From Sipunculus nudus (taxonomy: Eukaryota; Annelida; Sipuncula; Golfingiida; Sipunculidae), in assembly GCA_026874595.1 (NCBI GenBank), contig CM049308.1, positions 22,109,867-22,173,866 of the forward strand: 64,000 nt of DNA, written 5' to 3'. Under the pieces are notes generated by a model. That model had not been told where the DNA came from and did no database searches. It saw only the letters and a program-made list of their open reading frames with translations. Numbering within the stretch: position 1 is the first letter of the stretch; the number at the start of each line of letters is the position of its first letter. Below, piece by piece: positions 12,201 through 22,000 of this stretch. The translations under genes and the position numbers were made by a program.

Positions 12201-15200
12201 GTTCAGAGGCAGACCCATGTACCCTGTCATTCCACTTGAACACAGCTTTTAAACTGAGCCTTACCCTGAGTACTGTTCTTGTGATTGGCTGAATGCTGGC
12301 TTCAATGTCTAAATACGGAATCTGATTGACACATTGCTTTATCTTAGTTCCCATATGCACATGATGGACCATGTGACCGATTTCTTTTGGGTCCATTTCC
12401 TTCAACCTGTCAAGTGTCAACTTTCTTGCTTCAATCTTGTTGCAGATTTCTTGAGGAAGTATGGAAAACTGGCGCAATGGTGTCTCAAAGCCCCACATCC
12501 GTTTCTCCACTGTCTTGCTAAGAGCAAGAAGCCTGCTCGCCATGACAGGCCATCCTTTCTTCAGTGACATTTCAAACAATGATCTAATGATCCTAGCAGC
12601 ATTCTGTGCAACATATGCCATGTCTGACACCAGAGAGAAATTTTCAATTGCTCGTTTGGCCACATATGTTTGTAGCAGGATGTTCACTTTACCATAACTA
12701 TTTTCTGATCCACCAGCAACAGGCAATTCACAGGTCTCATTCAAGTGATAATCCAGCTCCTGCATCTCTTCCTCGCGAACTTTAACTTGTTCAAATTCTT
12801 GGGATTTTGACACCATTGTGAAGACTTTGTCTTCAGTCATCACTGGCTTGAACAATTCATTGAAGACTTCAACTGTGTCATACTTAATATAGAAATGACT
12901 GGCAGTCCTCCCAAGGTCTGTTGGGTGCAGGTACCTTGTCCTTTCATCAAACCTGACCATGCGTGCTTTATCCAATGCTCTTCCGGCACTTATGATTAGT
13001 TCTTCACGGTGTTTTTCAAGGGTGGGATCCTCCTGTAAAGATTGAAAGGGTATCCCATAAACCAAGGGATTGCACCGCATCCTCACATACAGGTAAGTGT
13101 AGCTCAACCATTTGACTGCCTCCTCAACATTTGTCACTGTACCCAAGGAAATCTCTGCATTCAGGTTGTCTGTAAGACTGTTAACAAACTGACTTTCTAT
13201 TGGATTCTGTCTTGTCATCAAGGACAAATAGTGGGAAAGTTTGTCATGAGAAGTAATTATTGTTCCATGGCCCCATGTGTCATACTGTGGACGTCCTGCT
13301 CTACCAAAGATCTGCATCACATCCAAGATCCCAAGGTCAACAAATGCACCCTTCCTGGCATCATAAATTTGAGTACCCTTAATGATTACTGCATGTGCTG
13401 GTAGATTTACACCCCATGCAAGTGTTGCAGTGCATACCAGTACCTTGACCTGACCTGCAGCAAAGTACTTCTCAACCAAGTTGCGGTCCTGTCTCAGCAT
13501 GCCAGCATGGTGGATAGCAAAGCCATCTGGAAATAACTCACGCAGCTGTTTGTTCTTTGATCGCATGATTTGTTTCTGTGCCTCTCCATAAGCTGGACTC
13601 TGTTCTGCCTGGAACAATCTAATGTCGCCATTGTTTTTGGCATACTCACACATTACCGATGCAGTACGAACTGTTTCATTACGTGCATGCACAAACACCA
13701 TGACTTGATGGCCATTCTTCACTTGAGCTACTACTTTCTCATAGCATACAGTGTTCATGTCTTGCAACTGCTGTATACGATTGGAGCTTTTTATCCCAAT
13801 GAATGTCATGCCAAGTGGTACTGGCCTGAACCTGTTGTCAAAGAAAAAGAGGCCTGAATATGGGTTAACATTCAGAAAGCGTGCTACATCCAAATAGTTT
13901 GGAAGTGTGGCTGACAAACCAAGGATTCTTATCATTTTTTGTGATGCCTCTACTTGACGCAATGTTCTCGCAACTAAGCTTTCAATCACTGATCCTCTGT
14001 CATCATGCAACAAGTGAACTTCATCAATGATAAGTAGTCGGACTATCTGGGTAAGGGCCACATCTCCAGTGCTCTTTCTAGTCACAACATCCCACTTTTC
14101 AGGGGTAGTCACAAGCATTTGAGTTTTCATTATTTCTGATTTGGTCAACTGCATATCACCAGTGAGTTCCCGGACACTTATTCCAAGTGGAGCTAATCTT
14201 CCACCAAAATTTCTAACCATTTCAGCTGCAAGAGCTTTCATGGGTGCAACATACACTATTTTGAACTCATCCTTTTTTATTACATTTTGTGACAGATGTT
14301 GTTTGATTTCATGGACTATTGCAAGCATTGCAATGTTGGTCTTGCCAGCTCCAGTTGGGGCACAGATAAGCAAGTTTTCATTACTGTTATAGGCAGTGTC
14401 ATACACAACTGATTGAATACGATTAAGAGTCTTTGTGCCTTTGAAAGCAGTTTGACCAATTTCATCCAGTGATGAAATGGACACCCTATTTTGTCCTACA
14501 TTTGTGGGTGCTTGGTCAGTTGGAGGCAGATCAACCTCTTCACACATTTTATTGTTTTCAACATTGATATTTGCAGGTAACAACAATTTAGCTCCACCAA
14601 TAAATGCTGAAGACTGTCTTGCCTCGGCATAGCTATCATACACATTTGGATATCTTTCTCTCTCTGTGGAGGGTCCTTTGTTAGAAAACAATGGTGCTGT
14701 TGATGCTGCTCTCAGTTCAGCTTCTCGATGTGAACGTAATTGTTCTGTATCAAACCCCAAAGCTTTCATGAAATCATCCTGTTCCATCTCATCGCGTCTA
14801 GCTTTCCTTTCTCGCTTTTCTTCTTTGCGAATCTGTTTGCGGAGTGATTTTTCATGCTGTGACTGTATAGTTACTTGACATCCGTAATTTGGCCGTGAAG
14901 GGTCCTTCTTTTGGGGTGCATTAGAGGATGCCTTGGACAGCATCATACCTGTTGCAACATCATATGTTGCTGCTATGAGCTGCTTTCTATGCTCTATCAA
15001 ACTCTGTATTAATTCAAAACGGTTTCCAAGAAGCTCAAATAAGTCATTCTGCAGTTCTGTGTCTGATTTTCCTGAGCTCAAAAAGTCAAATATGGTGGAA
15101 CACAAGTCCATTATTGTCATACCTGTATCTGCAGAACCAAATGATTTTTCAACTTGCTTTCTAAGCCAATCTGGATCTAATCCATTTTCTTTGGTTTCTT

Positions 15201-15837
15201 CCTTAGCATTTTTCTTTTGGACAAACTTCATACCAAAGTCTTTAACTGGATCTTCTGTTTCCGAATCAGAACTTTGCCAATCATCATCTGAATATTCCAC
15301 TGAACCATTTAAGTCTTCACTAAATTTTATATTTGCTCCGAACCCTTCATTCTTTGAATCGGCAGTATCTTTCGGAGCTTTTGCCACACTCAAACTAATC
15401 AATGTTTTTTCGGGAAGCCATGTGACCATGTGATTAACCAATGTACAGGCCTTAGTAGCGACCCCAGCTGGGAAGGGACCAAACATACCTCGCAGTCTTC
15501 CAGTTTCTTGTTTTCCAACATACTGCGATTCTTTAAATGTTTCAAACAACAATACTGCAGCAGCCTCCATTGTGACTGGATCAGCGTCTTTGCCCACCAT
15601 ATTTCCTGCATATCCATACAGTTCTTTAATGGCAGATTTGATTTCACTTTTGTCAGCCTCAGCATGTTTATGTAAGGTATCACATATACCAGTCCATGAA
15701 GGGCCATCTTTAGCTTGCTGAGCGGCCTGTGCTTTCCGTTTGCTTAACAGCTCATTTTGCTTGACTGCATGCAAACTATCATCTCCTGACACAGAAGAAA
15801 AAGCTCTTAGAGCTCCAGTCAGTCTTGGAAAAGCCAT
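9283..15837 (-). CDS. ASCC3: ASCC3, activating signal cointegrator 1 complex subunit 3 (single-exon helicase)
   Basis: One open frame encodes 2184 residues from Met at 15837 (human protein 2202). The start is chosen because MAFPRLTGALR matches the human N-terminus MALPRLTGALR; an in-frame ATG ten codons upstream (15867) is less likely. Two Ski2-type helicase cassettes are visible. Cassette 1 has Walker A APTGAGKTN with Lys499, DEVH at 605-608, SAT at 642-644 and GRAGRPQYD at 845-853. Cassette 2 has APTGSGKT with Lys1349, DEIH at 1447-1450 and GRAGRPQFD at 1682-1690. Each is followed by a Sec63-like region. All catalytic motifs are intact. In the family, ASCC3 is the motor of the ribosome quality control trigger complex that splits collided ribosomes (yeast Slh1) and unwinds DNA for ALKBH3 repair; it acts with ASCC2, TRIP4 and ASCC1. 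Odd: no intron in 6.6 kb, whereas vertebrate ASCC3 has about 40 exons. Identity is very sure; retrocopy versus intron loss is open. Confidence 0.97.
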   Translation of the reverse strand: MAFPRLTGALRAFSSVSGDDSLHAVKQNELLSKRKAQAAQQAKDGPSWTGICDTLHKHAEADKSEIKSAIKELYGYAGNMVGKDADPVTMEAAAVLLFETFKESQYVGKQETGRLRGMFGPFPAGVATKACTLVNHMVTWLPEKTLISLSVAKAPKDTADSKNEGFGANIKFSEDLNGSVEYSDDDWQSSDSETEDPVKDFGMKFVQKKNAKEETKENGLDPDWLRKQVEKSFGSADTGMTIMDLCSTIFDFLSSGKSDTELQNDLFELLGNRFELIQSLIEHRKQLIAATYDVATGMMLSKASSNAPQKKDPSRPNYGCQVTIQSQHEKSLRKQIRKEEKRERKARRDEMEQDDFMKALGFDTEQLRSHREAELRAASTAPLFSNKGPSTERERYPNVYDSYAEARQSSAFIGGAKLLLPANINVENNKMCEEVDLPPTDQAPTNVGQNRVSISSLDEIGQTAFKGTKTLNRIQSVVYDTAYNSNENLLICAPTGAGKTNIAMLAIVHEIKQHLSQNVIKKDEFKIVYVAPMKALAAEMVRNFGGRLAPLGISVRELTGDMQLTKSEIMKTQMLVTTPEKWDVVTRKSTGDVALTQIVRLLIIDEVHLLHDDRGSVIESLVARTLRQVEASQKMIRILGLSATLPNYLDVARFLNVNPYSGLFFFDNRFRPVPLGMTFIGIKSSNRIQQLQDMNTVCYEKVVAQVKNGHQVMVFVHARNETVRTASVMCEYAKNNGDIRLFQAEQSPAYGEAQKQIMRSKNKQLRELFPDGFAIHHAGMLRQDRNLVEKYFAAGQVKVLVCTATLAWGVNLPAHAVIIKGTQIYDARKGAFVDLGILDVMQIFGRAGRPQYDTWGHGTIITSHDKLSHYLSLMTRQNPIESQFVNSLTDNLNAEISLGTVTNVEEAVKWLSYTYLYVRMRCNPLVYGIPFQSLQEDPTLEKHREELIISAGRALDKARMVRFDERTRYLHPTDLGRTASHFYIKYDTVEVFNELFKPVMTEDKVFTMVSKSQEFEQVKVREEEMQELDYHLNETCELPVAGGSENSYGKVNILLQTYVAKRAIENFSLVSDMAYVAQNAARIIRSLFEMSLKKGWPVMASRLLALSKTVEKRMWGFETPLRQFSILPQEICNKIEARKLTLDRLKEMDPKEIGHMVHHVHMGTKIKQCVNQIPYLDIEASIQPITRTVLRVRLSLKAVFKWNDRVHGSASEPFWIWVEDPDNNHMYHSEYFLLHKKHAQARDPQELVFTIPIFEPLPSQYYVRVISDRWIGSDMVSVISFQHLILPEKHPPHTDLLDLQPLPVTALNDSRLEKLYKFTHFNPIQTQIFHVLYHTDSNVLLGAPTGSGKTVAAEMAIFRVFREKPGAKAVYIAPLKALVRERMEDWKARIQGKLGRTVVELTGDVAPDMKAVAKADLIVTTPEKWDGISRSWQTRNYVKSVALLVIDEIHLLGEDRGPVLEVIVSRTNFISSHTSQPVRVVGLSTALANAKDLADWLGITHMGLFNFRPSVRPVPLDVHIHGFPGKHYCPRMSTMNKPTYQAIRQHSPAKPVLIFVASRRQTRLTALDLIAFLAAEDNPKQWLHMPEVEIDNINLGIRDNNLKLTLAFGIGLHHAGLHERDRKVVEELFVNSKIQVLIATSTLAWGVNFPAHLVVVKGTEYYDGKTKRYVDFPITDVLQMMGRAGRPQFDDQGKAVILVHDVKKHFYKKFLYEPFPVESSLLDVLPDHLNAEIVAGTIGSKQDAMDYITWTYFFRRLVMNPSYYNLDDVDHNNINRYLSNLVEKSLLDLESSYCLQIEDDNRTITPGVLGRISSYYYLHHTSVRMFRDELSTDSTIADLIEILANSYEYAELPVRHNEDQINSELAPKVPLEVNPHTYDSSHTKTNLLLQAHFCQLQLPSSDYYTDLKSVMDQAIRIMQAMLDVAADQGWLVCTLRIIGLLQMVLQGRWLNDSSLLMLPHLQPYHVHCFKPQAGMNRKKGFPNLNGPIESIPELIHVCDGHAEALYAMLEGELSPSQIDDVHRVIQQLPIINVNLGIKGWWESGDDKEEREIPKHGGNRHGGEWIMVHADQEYVLNIKLKRLNRMRRKDSKAYAPRYPKPKDEGWFMVLGEVETKEVVALKRVPYVRDASTIPLAFYTPEETGRVIYTLYFMSDSYLGLDQQYDIYLDVIPASIEAQVNSELNI

Positions 15838-16071
15838 GACTGGCTTACCAATGTGTGTTAACTTCAATGTGCTTGTACCATACTGTTGTGCAATTCACGT
15901 CTCGGCCGGTTTGCCTGCCCACTTTGTGGAAACGTCGATCTGCTTTGATGGCGGCTATATTTTGCCGTTTCATGAACACTTCCGGAGGAGTTGTCTCTGA
16001 CGTGAGAGATGTCAAACACTGACTGCCAGATGACAAGATAATAAACATTGGTGGTTCAGCTCGGTTTTGTC
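15838..16071. promoter_or_regulatory. Probable bidirectional promoter of ASCC3 and EXOC5
   Basis: Only 234 bp separate the divergent start codons. The interval is richer in CG dinucleotides than its surroundings. It contains GATGGCGGC (15947-15955, YY1-like), ACTTCCGGA (15978-15986, ETS/GABP-like) and TGACGTGA (15998-16005, CRE/ATF-like). These motifs are typical of TATA-less housekeeping bidirectional promoters in animals. The motifs are seen; the promoter role is inferred from position. A 5' UTR intron for ASCC3 could move its transcription start, which the sequence alone cannot exclude. Confidence 0.75.
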
Positions 16072-16095
16072 ATGTCGATCCAGGAACTAGAACAG
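16072..16095 (+). CDS. EXOC5: EXOC5 coding exon 1
   Basis: Encodes only residues 1-8 (MSIQELEQ), ending in phase 0 at CAG|GTAGAG. It is supported because it joins in frame to exon 2 (DPFDPDEF), where human Sec10 has a similarly short divergent head followed by EPFVADEY. It is the least certain exon because eight residues give little homology signal. Confidence 0.8.
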
Positions 16096-19000
16096 GTAGA
16101 GTTATGACAACTGCATTTAAAAACGGACAAGTGAATATTTTGGCAGGAAATACCGATGTTTGTCTGGAAACACTCTGTCAATAAACAAATAATTCAAGTC
16201 TTTATCAGTTGTACTAGTAGCATGCCTTATCAAGGCTTATGAAGTTATGGCATTTTTTTGTCATAATTATGGCTTTATCTGAATTTCAGGTTATGAGCTA
16301 AGAAATAGTTTGTGGCTTAAGACTGACTGACTCTGATCAATGCTAATGACAATACAAGATACATCCCTCCCCTGCCATAACTATTATAAAAATTTAAATA
16401 AAACATAACAACAAATATTTTAATGTTATATGTATGAATGTATAGGCCTATACAGACAGAGAGTAGAGTTAACCTATGTTAGGAAAATTAGTATTGGGCA
16501 ATCGTATCAGGCTGGTGGCAGTGCCATGGCCAGGATCTGTGAGATGTTTAATTGTGTTTTAGATTTATATTTGTATCCATGTGTTCAAATGTTGGCTTCA
16601 CTGTGTATGTATTCATAATACTGTATCATGTATTTTAATTTGTGATATTTATATTTGTGTAATGCTATGAGTGGAATATTAGAAAGAACATAATTTGCTA
16701 GGAATTTTAAATACTGCTCAGTATTTTCTTTAGGCCTGTCTTGGCCTCACAGAAGGAAATAAAAGTCCTGATGTCAACAACACCCAATTTATTGGCAGAA
16801 CAAGAACACCATGGCAAAGTGAACCAGATGTACCATCAGCACATAAAAAAAAAAAGAGTATAATATAAGATGTGTCAAGAACTCACCAGTGGAGTCACGT
16901 GAGCGGAGCTATCTGGGGTTAAAATTTATGGTCTGTCTAGTACAGGACAGTCTTGTAGTCGAGTTATGATAATGTGAGGCCATGACCAGGTCCTAGTCAC
17001 TGCCCTCCAAGACAAAGCCGGAGTTACCACCAACCAAGTCAGAGTCCATACAATTAGGATTCTATGTCTGAGTTCTTGAATGAGTAATAGCTCATTAGGC
17101 CAAAGCTCATTAGGCCATTATTGTTCAATTAAGTTTATCGATCGAAGCTGCAATATTTTTAGTCCAGAAAGAAAGGGGAAATTCCAAGCAAATGTATACA
17201 AACTAGGTCACACTGTAGTGGCCTCGAGCCGGCCTTGGTCCATGTCACTGAGGCCAGAAGGTTCGAGGCTGAGTCTGAGTCACTGAATTCTGAGGCCTAA
17301 TCTGAGTCTGAGGCTGGTGGAACTCAGTATCGAGACCAGCCTCTAGGCCAAGACTGGTCTCAAGACCTCCAGCACTGGTACAGGACACTTCTTTTTCAAT
17401 ATTATTCTATGAATAATTATGTTGAAAGAACAAATGTTTTGTGTTTAATATGTTTTTGTTTGGTATATTATCTCATCTTATCCAGGATCCTTTTGACCCA
17501 GATGAGTTTGTGGAGAGGTTAGCCTGGAGGACCATTGGAAGCTCAGGGAGGGACAATGCAGATCAGTTTGATCCTGTCCTTCTTAAATCCGCCTTCGAGC
17601 GGACAATCTGTGAGCTTAAACAGCGGGACATGATGGTACAAGCCCATGTGGAACAGCTGGAATCACAGTGCAGGGAGGAAGAAAAAGCACATATTCAGAG
17701 AGTAGGACAGATGCACAAACAGAATCAGGTAAAAACACACAGTGATTATATTTTGCCATATGTTACACAGCAAATGTATTTTGGAGGTGGAATGTCTTTA
17801 TAGACATTTATGACAAGCCATTAAATGATCCACTGGGACCAAAATCAATAAGTATGATGACAGGGTGGTTATGTCAAAAGAGTGGTTGTGAGGCAGGTTT
17901 TACTGTACTGGATAATGGTGGAGACTGAATCATTAGAATTCAGATCTGATTAGATATCAGGCTCAATTAAATCTTGGATACATTCATTAAATAGATCAAC
18001 CATTAGTTTGTTTTTATTTATTTTTGCTGAGAATATTGCATTTGATTAATTCAACATATAAAACATTCATTTGTCTTTTGTGTAATAGAGTCTAGACGAA
18101 ATTATAACTTGATAATCCCTTAAAATAAAACTTCTTCTATTTACCCTATGATTATACTGTTGGCTTTAAAATTTCTAAAATTTACTAACATATCAGTAGT
18201 TAACATTGTAGCAGAAATGCTTTTAACTCTTGTCTTTGTGGCATGTCTCAGCATATTAGCATGTTTTGTTAGTGAGTGAATTGTTAAAATAAGTATGAAG
18301 GGATCACATCGGTGACAATTTCGTAACTTAACCTGTAAATTTCACATTTTAAGTGACACTCACAAGAAGATTTCAGCATCCAAAGCTCTCTTGGAGACAA
18401 GGTCAGTGGGTGGGAATCAAGAACTTAATAATTCATTGATATTAGTGTTTACATTTTTTTAAATTTTTATTGTTTTAGGCTGCTGCAGACAGATTTCAAG
18501 AACTTGATGAGAAGATAAACTTCGTAGCAACAAAAGTGGTTCACCTTGGTGACCAGCTGGAGGGTGTAAACACTCCACGAGCTCGGGCTGCTGAGGCCCA
18601 GAGATTGATGGATCATTTTTCTGAATTCATGGCAATTGGACCACTAAAATCGCCAATATTTGCAGAACAGGTTCAGGTTAGTGCAAAGATTTATAAGCTG
18701 TTATCATGTCTTTACATCTGTTTTGATATGCCCATCTATGACGGGGTATATTATGATATACCCACGGTCCATCTGTCTGTCTGTTGATTATTAGTGTCTC
18801 CACAATAACGTACTGGGGCTTTGATGGATTTTCACAAAACTAACCATAACTATTTATCTCGCCCAAGTTATTTATTAAGATCAGAGGTCACTGGGCTACT
18901 TTGTGGTGTTGCTATGATAACTATACAGGAATATTAACCAGTACAGTTTCTCATCTGAATTACATTCTAGGCAAAATTCATACATATTTAATGAAGTCAG

Positions 19001-22000
19001 AGGTCACAAGATATGTGACGGGCGTATCATGTACCATTTCTTTTGTTCTTGTCTGCCATAGATGTTAGATGATGATACAGCATTATGATTCATGTTCTCT
19101 TTTGCATCCTCATCATTTGGATGCTATCCATTATGGATTCTGAATTTCTGTCTATAATCAAACTGATGTCTATGCAGACCATGTTAGCAAAACAATATCT
19201 GAGACCTTGAAAAGTGGAGTGGTCCTGTTCAAGGGGTGTTCATGAGGCAAGGTTAATTTTCTCATATCTTTCATGTATCAATTGTAAGGTCATATGATGA
19301 ATATCATTTTTTTTCTTGAATGCTACGTATGTATAAAATTTGCAAATTTAATTTATTCCATTGCCTCTTTGGTCTTGTTCTTTCCCAGTGAAAAAAAAAC
19401 ATGAAAAATAATTATTCTGGGAGAATGAATAATGTCGTATTAGAATATCTGCTGTCTAAATAAAGTCATTTGTGTGAACTCTGAGACATCACTTAAATAT
19501 CATTGCGCAAAATATAAGGCTCAGTGACTTATCATAGGATGCTGTTTAAGACTGATTGATGGAATCAATCTGAAGGCTTCAACCCTTTCCTGTTTACATT
19601 TATTTTAGATTTCGGACAAAATCTAACACAATTCACATTTATGTTACAAGCAATATCTTTTTCATCTTTAATATAAACTATCTTTACCAAATTTTCAAGA
19701 GTTTTTACTGAAGAGTTTGTTTAAGGTTATGGGAATGCTTAAAACATAAAATTATACATGCAATATATTTGACCTGACAGAATCTAGCTATACTAGGGAG
19801 TCAGTTCTCGATGCCAATCTGAAGGCCCTTTAGTGAGCCTTGAACAGTGCACTGATACATCACAGTGTAAAGTCAACTATCATATATGAGTATGATCAGG
19901 TGTCCCCTATTAATACTTTGATATGTGACCATCTTAAACAGGGCCCGTACGCCTTTTTATAGCCTGAAGCCAAAAACTAAAGTTAAACCAGAATGGCTTA
20001 GGAAAATGTCAAGTGATTAAAGTACTGGCGATGTAATACCTTTGCCCACATTCAATGTAAGTTTTCATAAAAATGTGACTAAAGTAACACCAATATGGCT
20101 AAAAATTAATTTTTGTGGCTAAAATTTTGGCTAAAATTTTTTTTGAGGGGGAGTGGCCCTGCTAAAGAAAGCCAGGCATTTAACTGGTGACCTCTAGCAT
20201 GTACAGCAGTACCTGTCGTTAGGGGACTTCTGTGGGATATACCTACTGTGGTATATTGTCCAGGAATGAGTTAAAGGGACATAATCAGGAGCAATGTTAT
20301 GCCTACTCTTTCACACTATCAGTTCAGTTTTGCTTCAATCAAAAGTTTCCCAGCAAAACCACTCCAACACACAGTCCCAGTACCTCGTATATAGCTGTTA
20401 AACACCTTGTTATGGGTTTGCGTGTTGGTAAACACAGTCCTCATGTGTCTGTTTACCATAACGCCCCATGACCAGAGGACCAATTGTGAGCCTTAACAGG
20501 CGGTGTTTCAGCCAGCAGGAACATGTATTACATTTTTTGGGCTAAGTCAGTCAGGGCATCTCCTGATTGACGTGTTATGGCGGGGTGATGCACGTGCTGT
20601 GTTAATGTTGACACCTTTGATTGCTCCAAATCCACTGTTATTAACACTCATTAACAGGAGTAAGCAAACGGTTTCAGGGCAATATTTTGTCAGGTACAAA
20701 TTTATTTTAATGGGAAGAATCTATTTTTTGTGTTAATTCAACATGGTTTATAGGTGATTGGGCCACTTTAACTGGCATCTGATTTCTAATATTTGAACAA
20801 TCAGATCAATTGGACAGGCTGTGGTTTTCCTGCACAAAAAATATTTTGGTCTTTTAAAATTCAGTGTTTATCTCAGCTACTTAAATCTCATTTCCATTAA
20901 AACGTATGACATCAGTTTTTTCGTCTGTTTATTACATTATAGCTTGCATTGATGTTTGCTTACACGTTTGCTTGACCATGTTTTGAGATTGTGAGGTATC
21001 AGTGTGTATTATAATTCTGTTCGCTGGTAATGTTATTAGTTTCAGGTGAAAAATTCATCATCAGCTTATCATAACATTAGTTTCAGGTTAATGACTCGTC
21101 TGATCTGGTAAGATCAATGTGCTGATATGTAATCCCTCTGATATTTGATCTGCCACCTGCACAAAAACCTTACATAGCAGAATAAGAACCCAGAATTTTA
21201 AAACGCTAAATATATGTACAGATCATAATTCAGCCTCTTCCCATCACCTTGTCACAAGAAACATTGATAAGGATAAGTATAATTTTGTCAATCCCATGGT
21301 GAAGTATCTGCTGCTAGACTGGAAATATACAGATACAAAATCTATGAGATTTGAGCCAATGTAAGGCATGCATTGGATGAATGTATATAAATGATTTGAC
21401 CCCATTAAATTGTTTTCCCTCATATTATTTATAGAATTAATTATAAGGATCTGCAGGATGAACAAGAGTGTAGCGCTTTGATCAGGCCTCATTCTTGTTG
21501 AGCTGTGTTTATGTATCTAGTCAACTAGTACTATCATCCCATGTTTTTCTGCCTGTCAAAAATTGAAAGCTAGGATATCAAATCTATCATGCACTTGATA
21601 TTTAGCTGTCCTCAGCTGTCCAACCCTTGTGACTGATATCTCGATTCAGCCATGTGTCATATTGGAATTGATATGTGAATTGAAATTGTAAAGCATAGCC
21701 CAAAACAAAAACACACCCTGGAATTTGACTAACTGTAGAAATAAGATAAAAAGATAAGAAAAATTAATATCATCAATATGGATAATGGATAAAGAACAGT
21801 AACAGTGGAACCTGAGAAAAAAGGTCTTAATTCATATAATGGCCTGAATTGATAGATTATTTTATTAGACATAATAGTTAAAACCAATGTACATGACTAT
21901 AGTTAAATCAAGAGTAGCCTAATTGGTCTTTGTAGCAGGTGGTCTTGTTAGACAAATGGTCTTTAAGACAGGTTCAACTGTATTTAGGAATAAGAATCTG

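Noticed and set aside
9443..15433. Plus-strand and other-frame open frames across ASCC3
   Set aside because: Shadows of the long conserved ASCC3 frame; none has recognisable domains.
15838..15867. Upstream in-frame ATG adding ten residues to ASCC3
   Set aside because: The family N-terminus begins at the second Met (MAFPRLTG against human MALPRLTG); the extra codons lie in the promoter interval.
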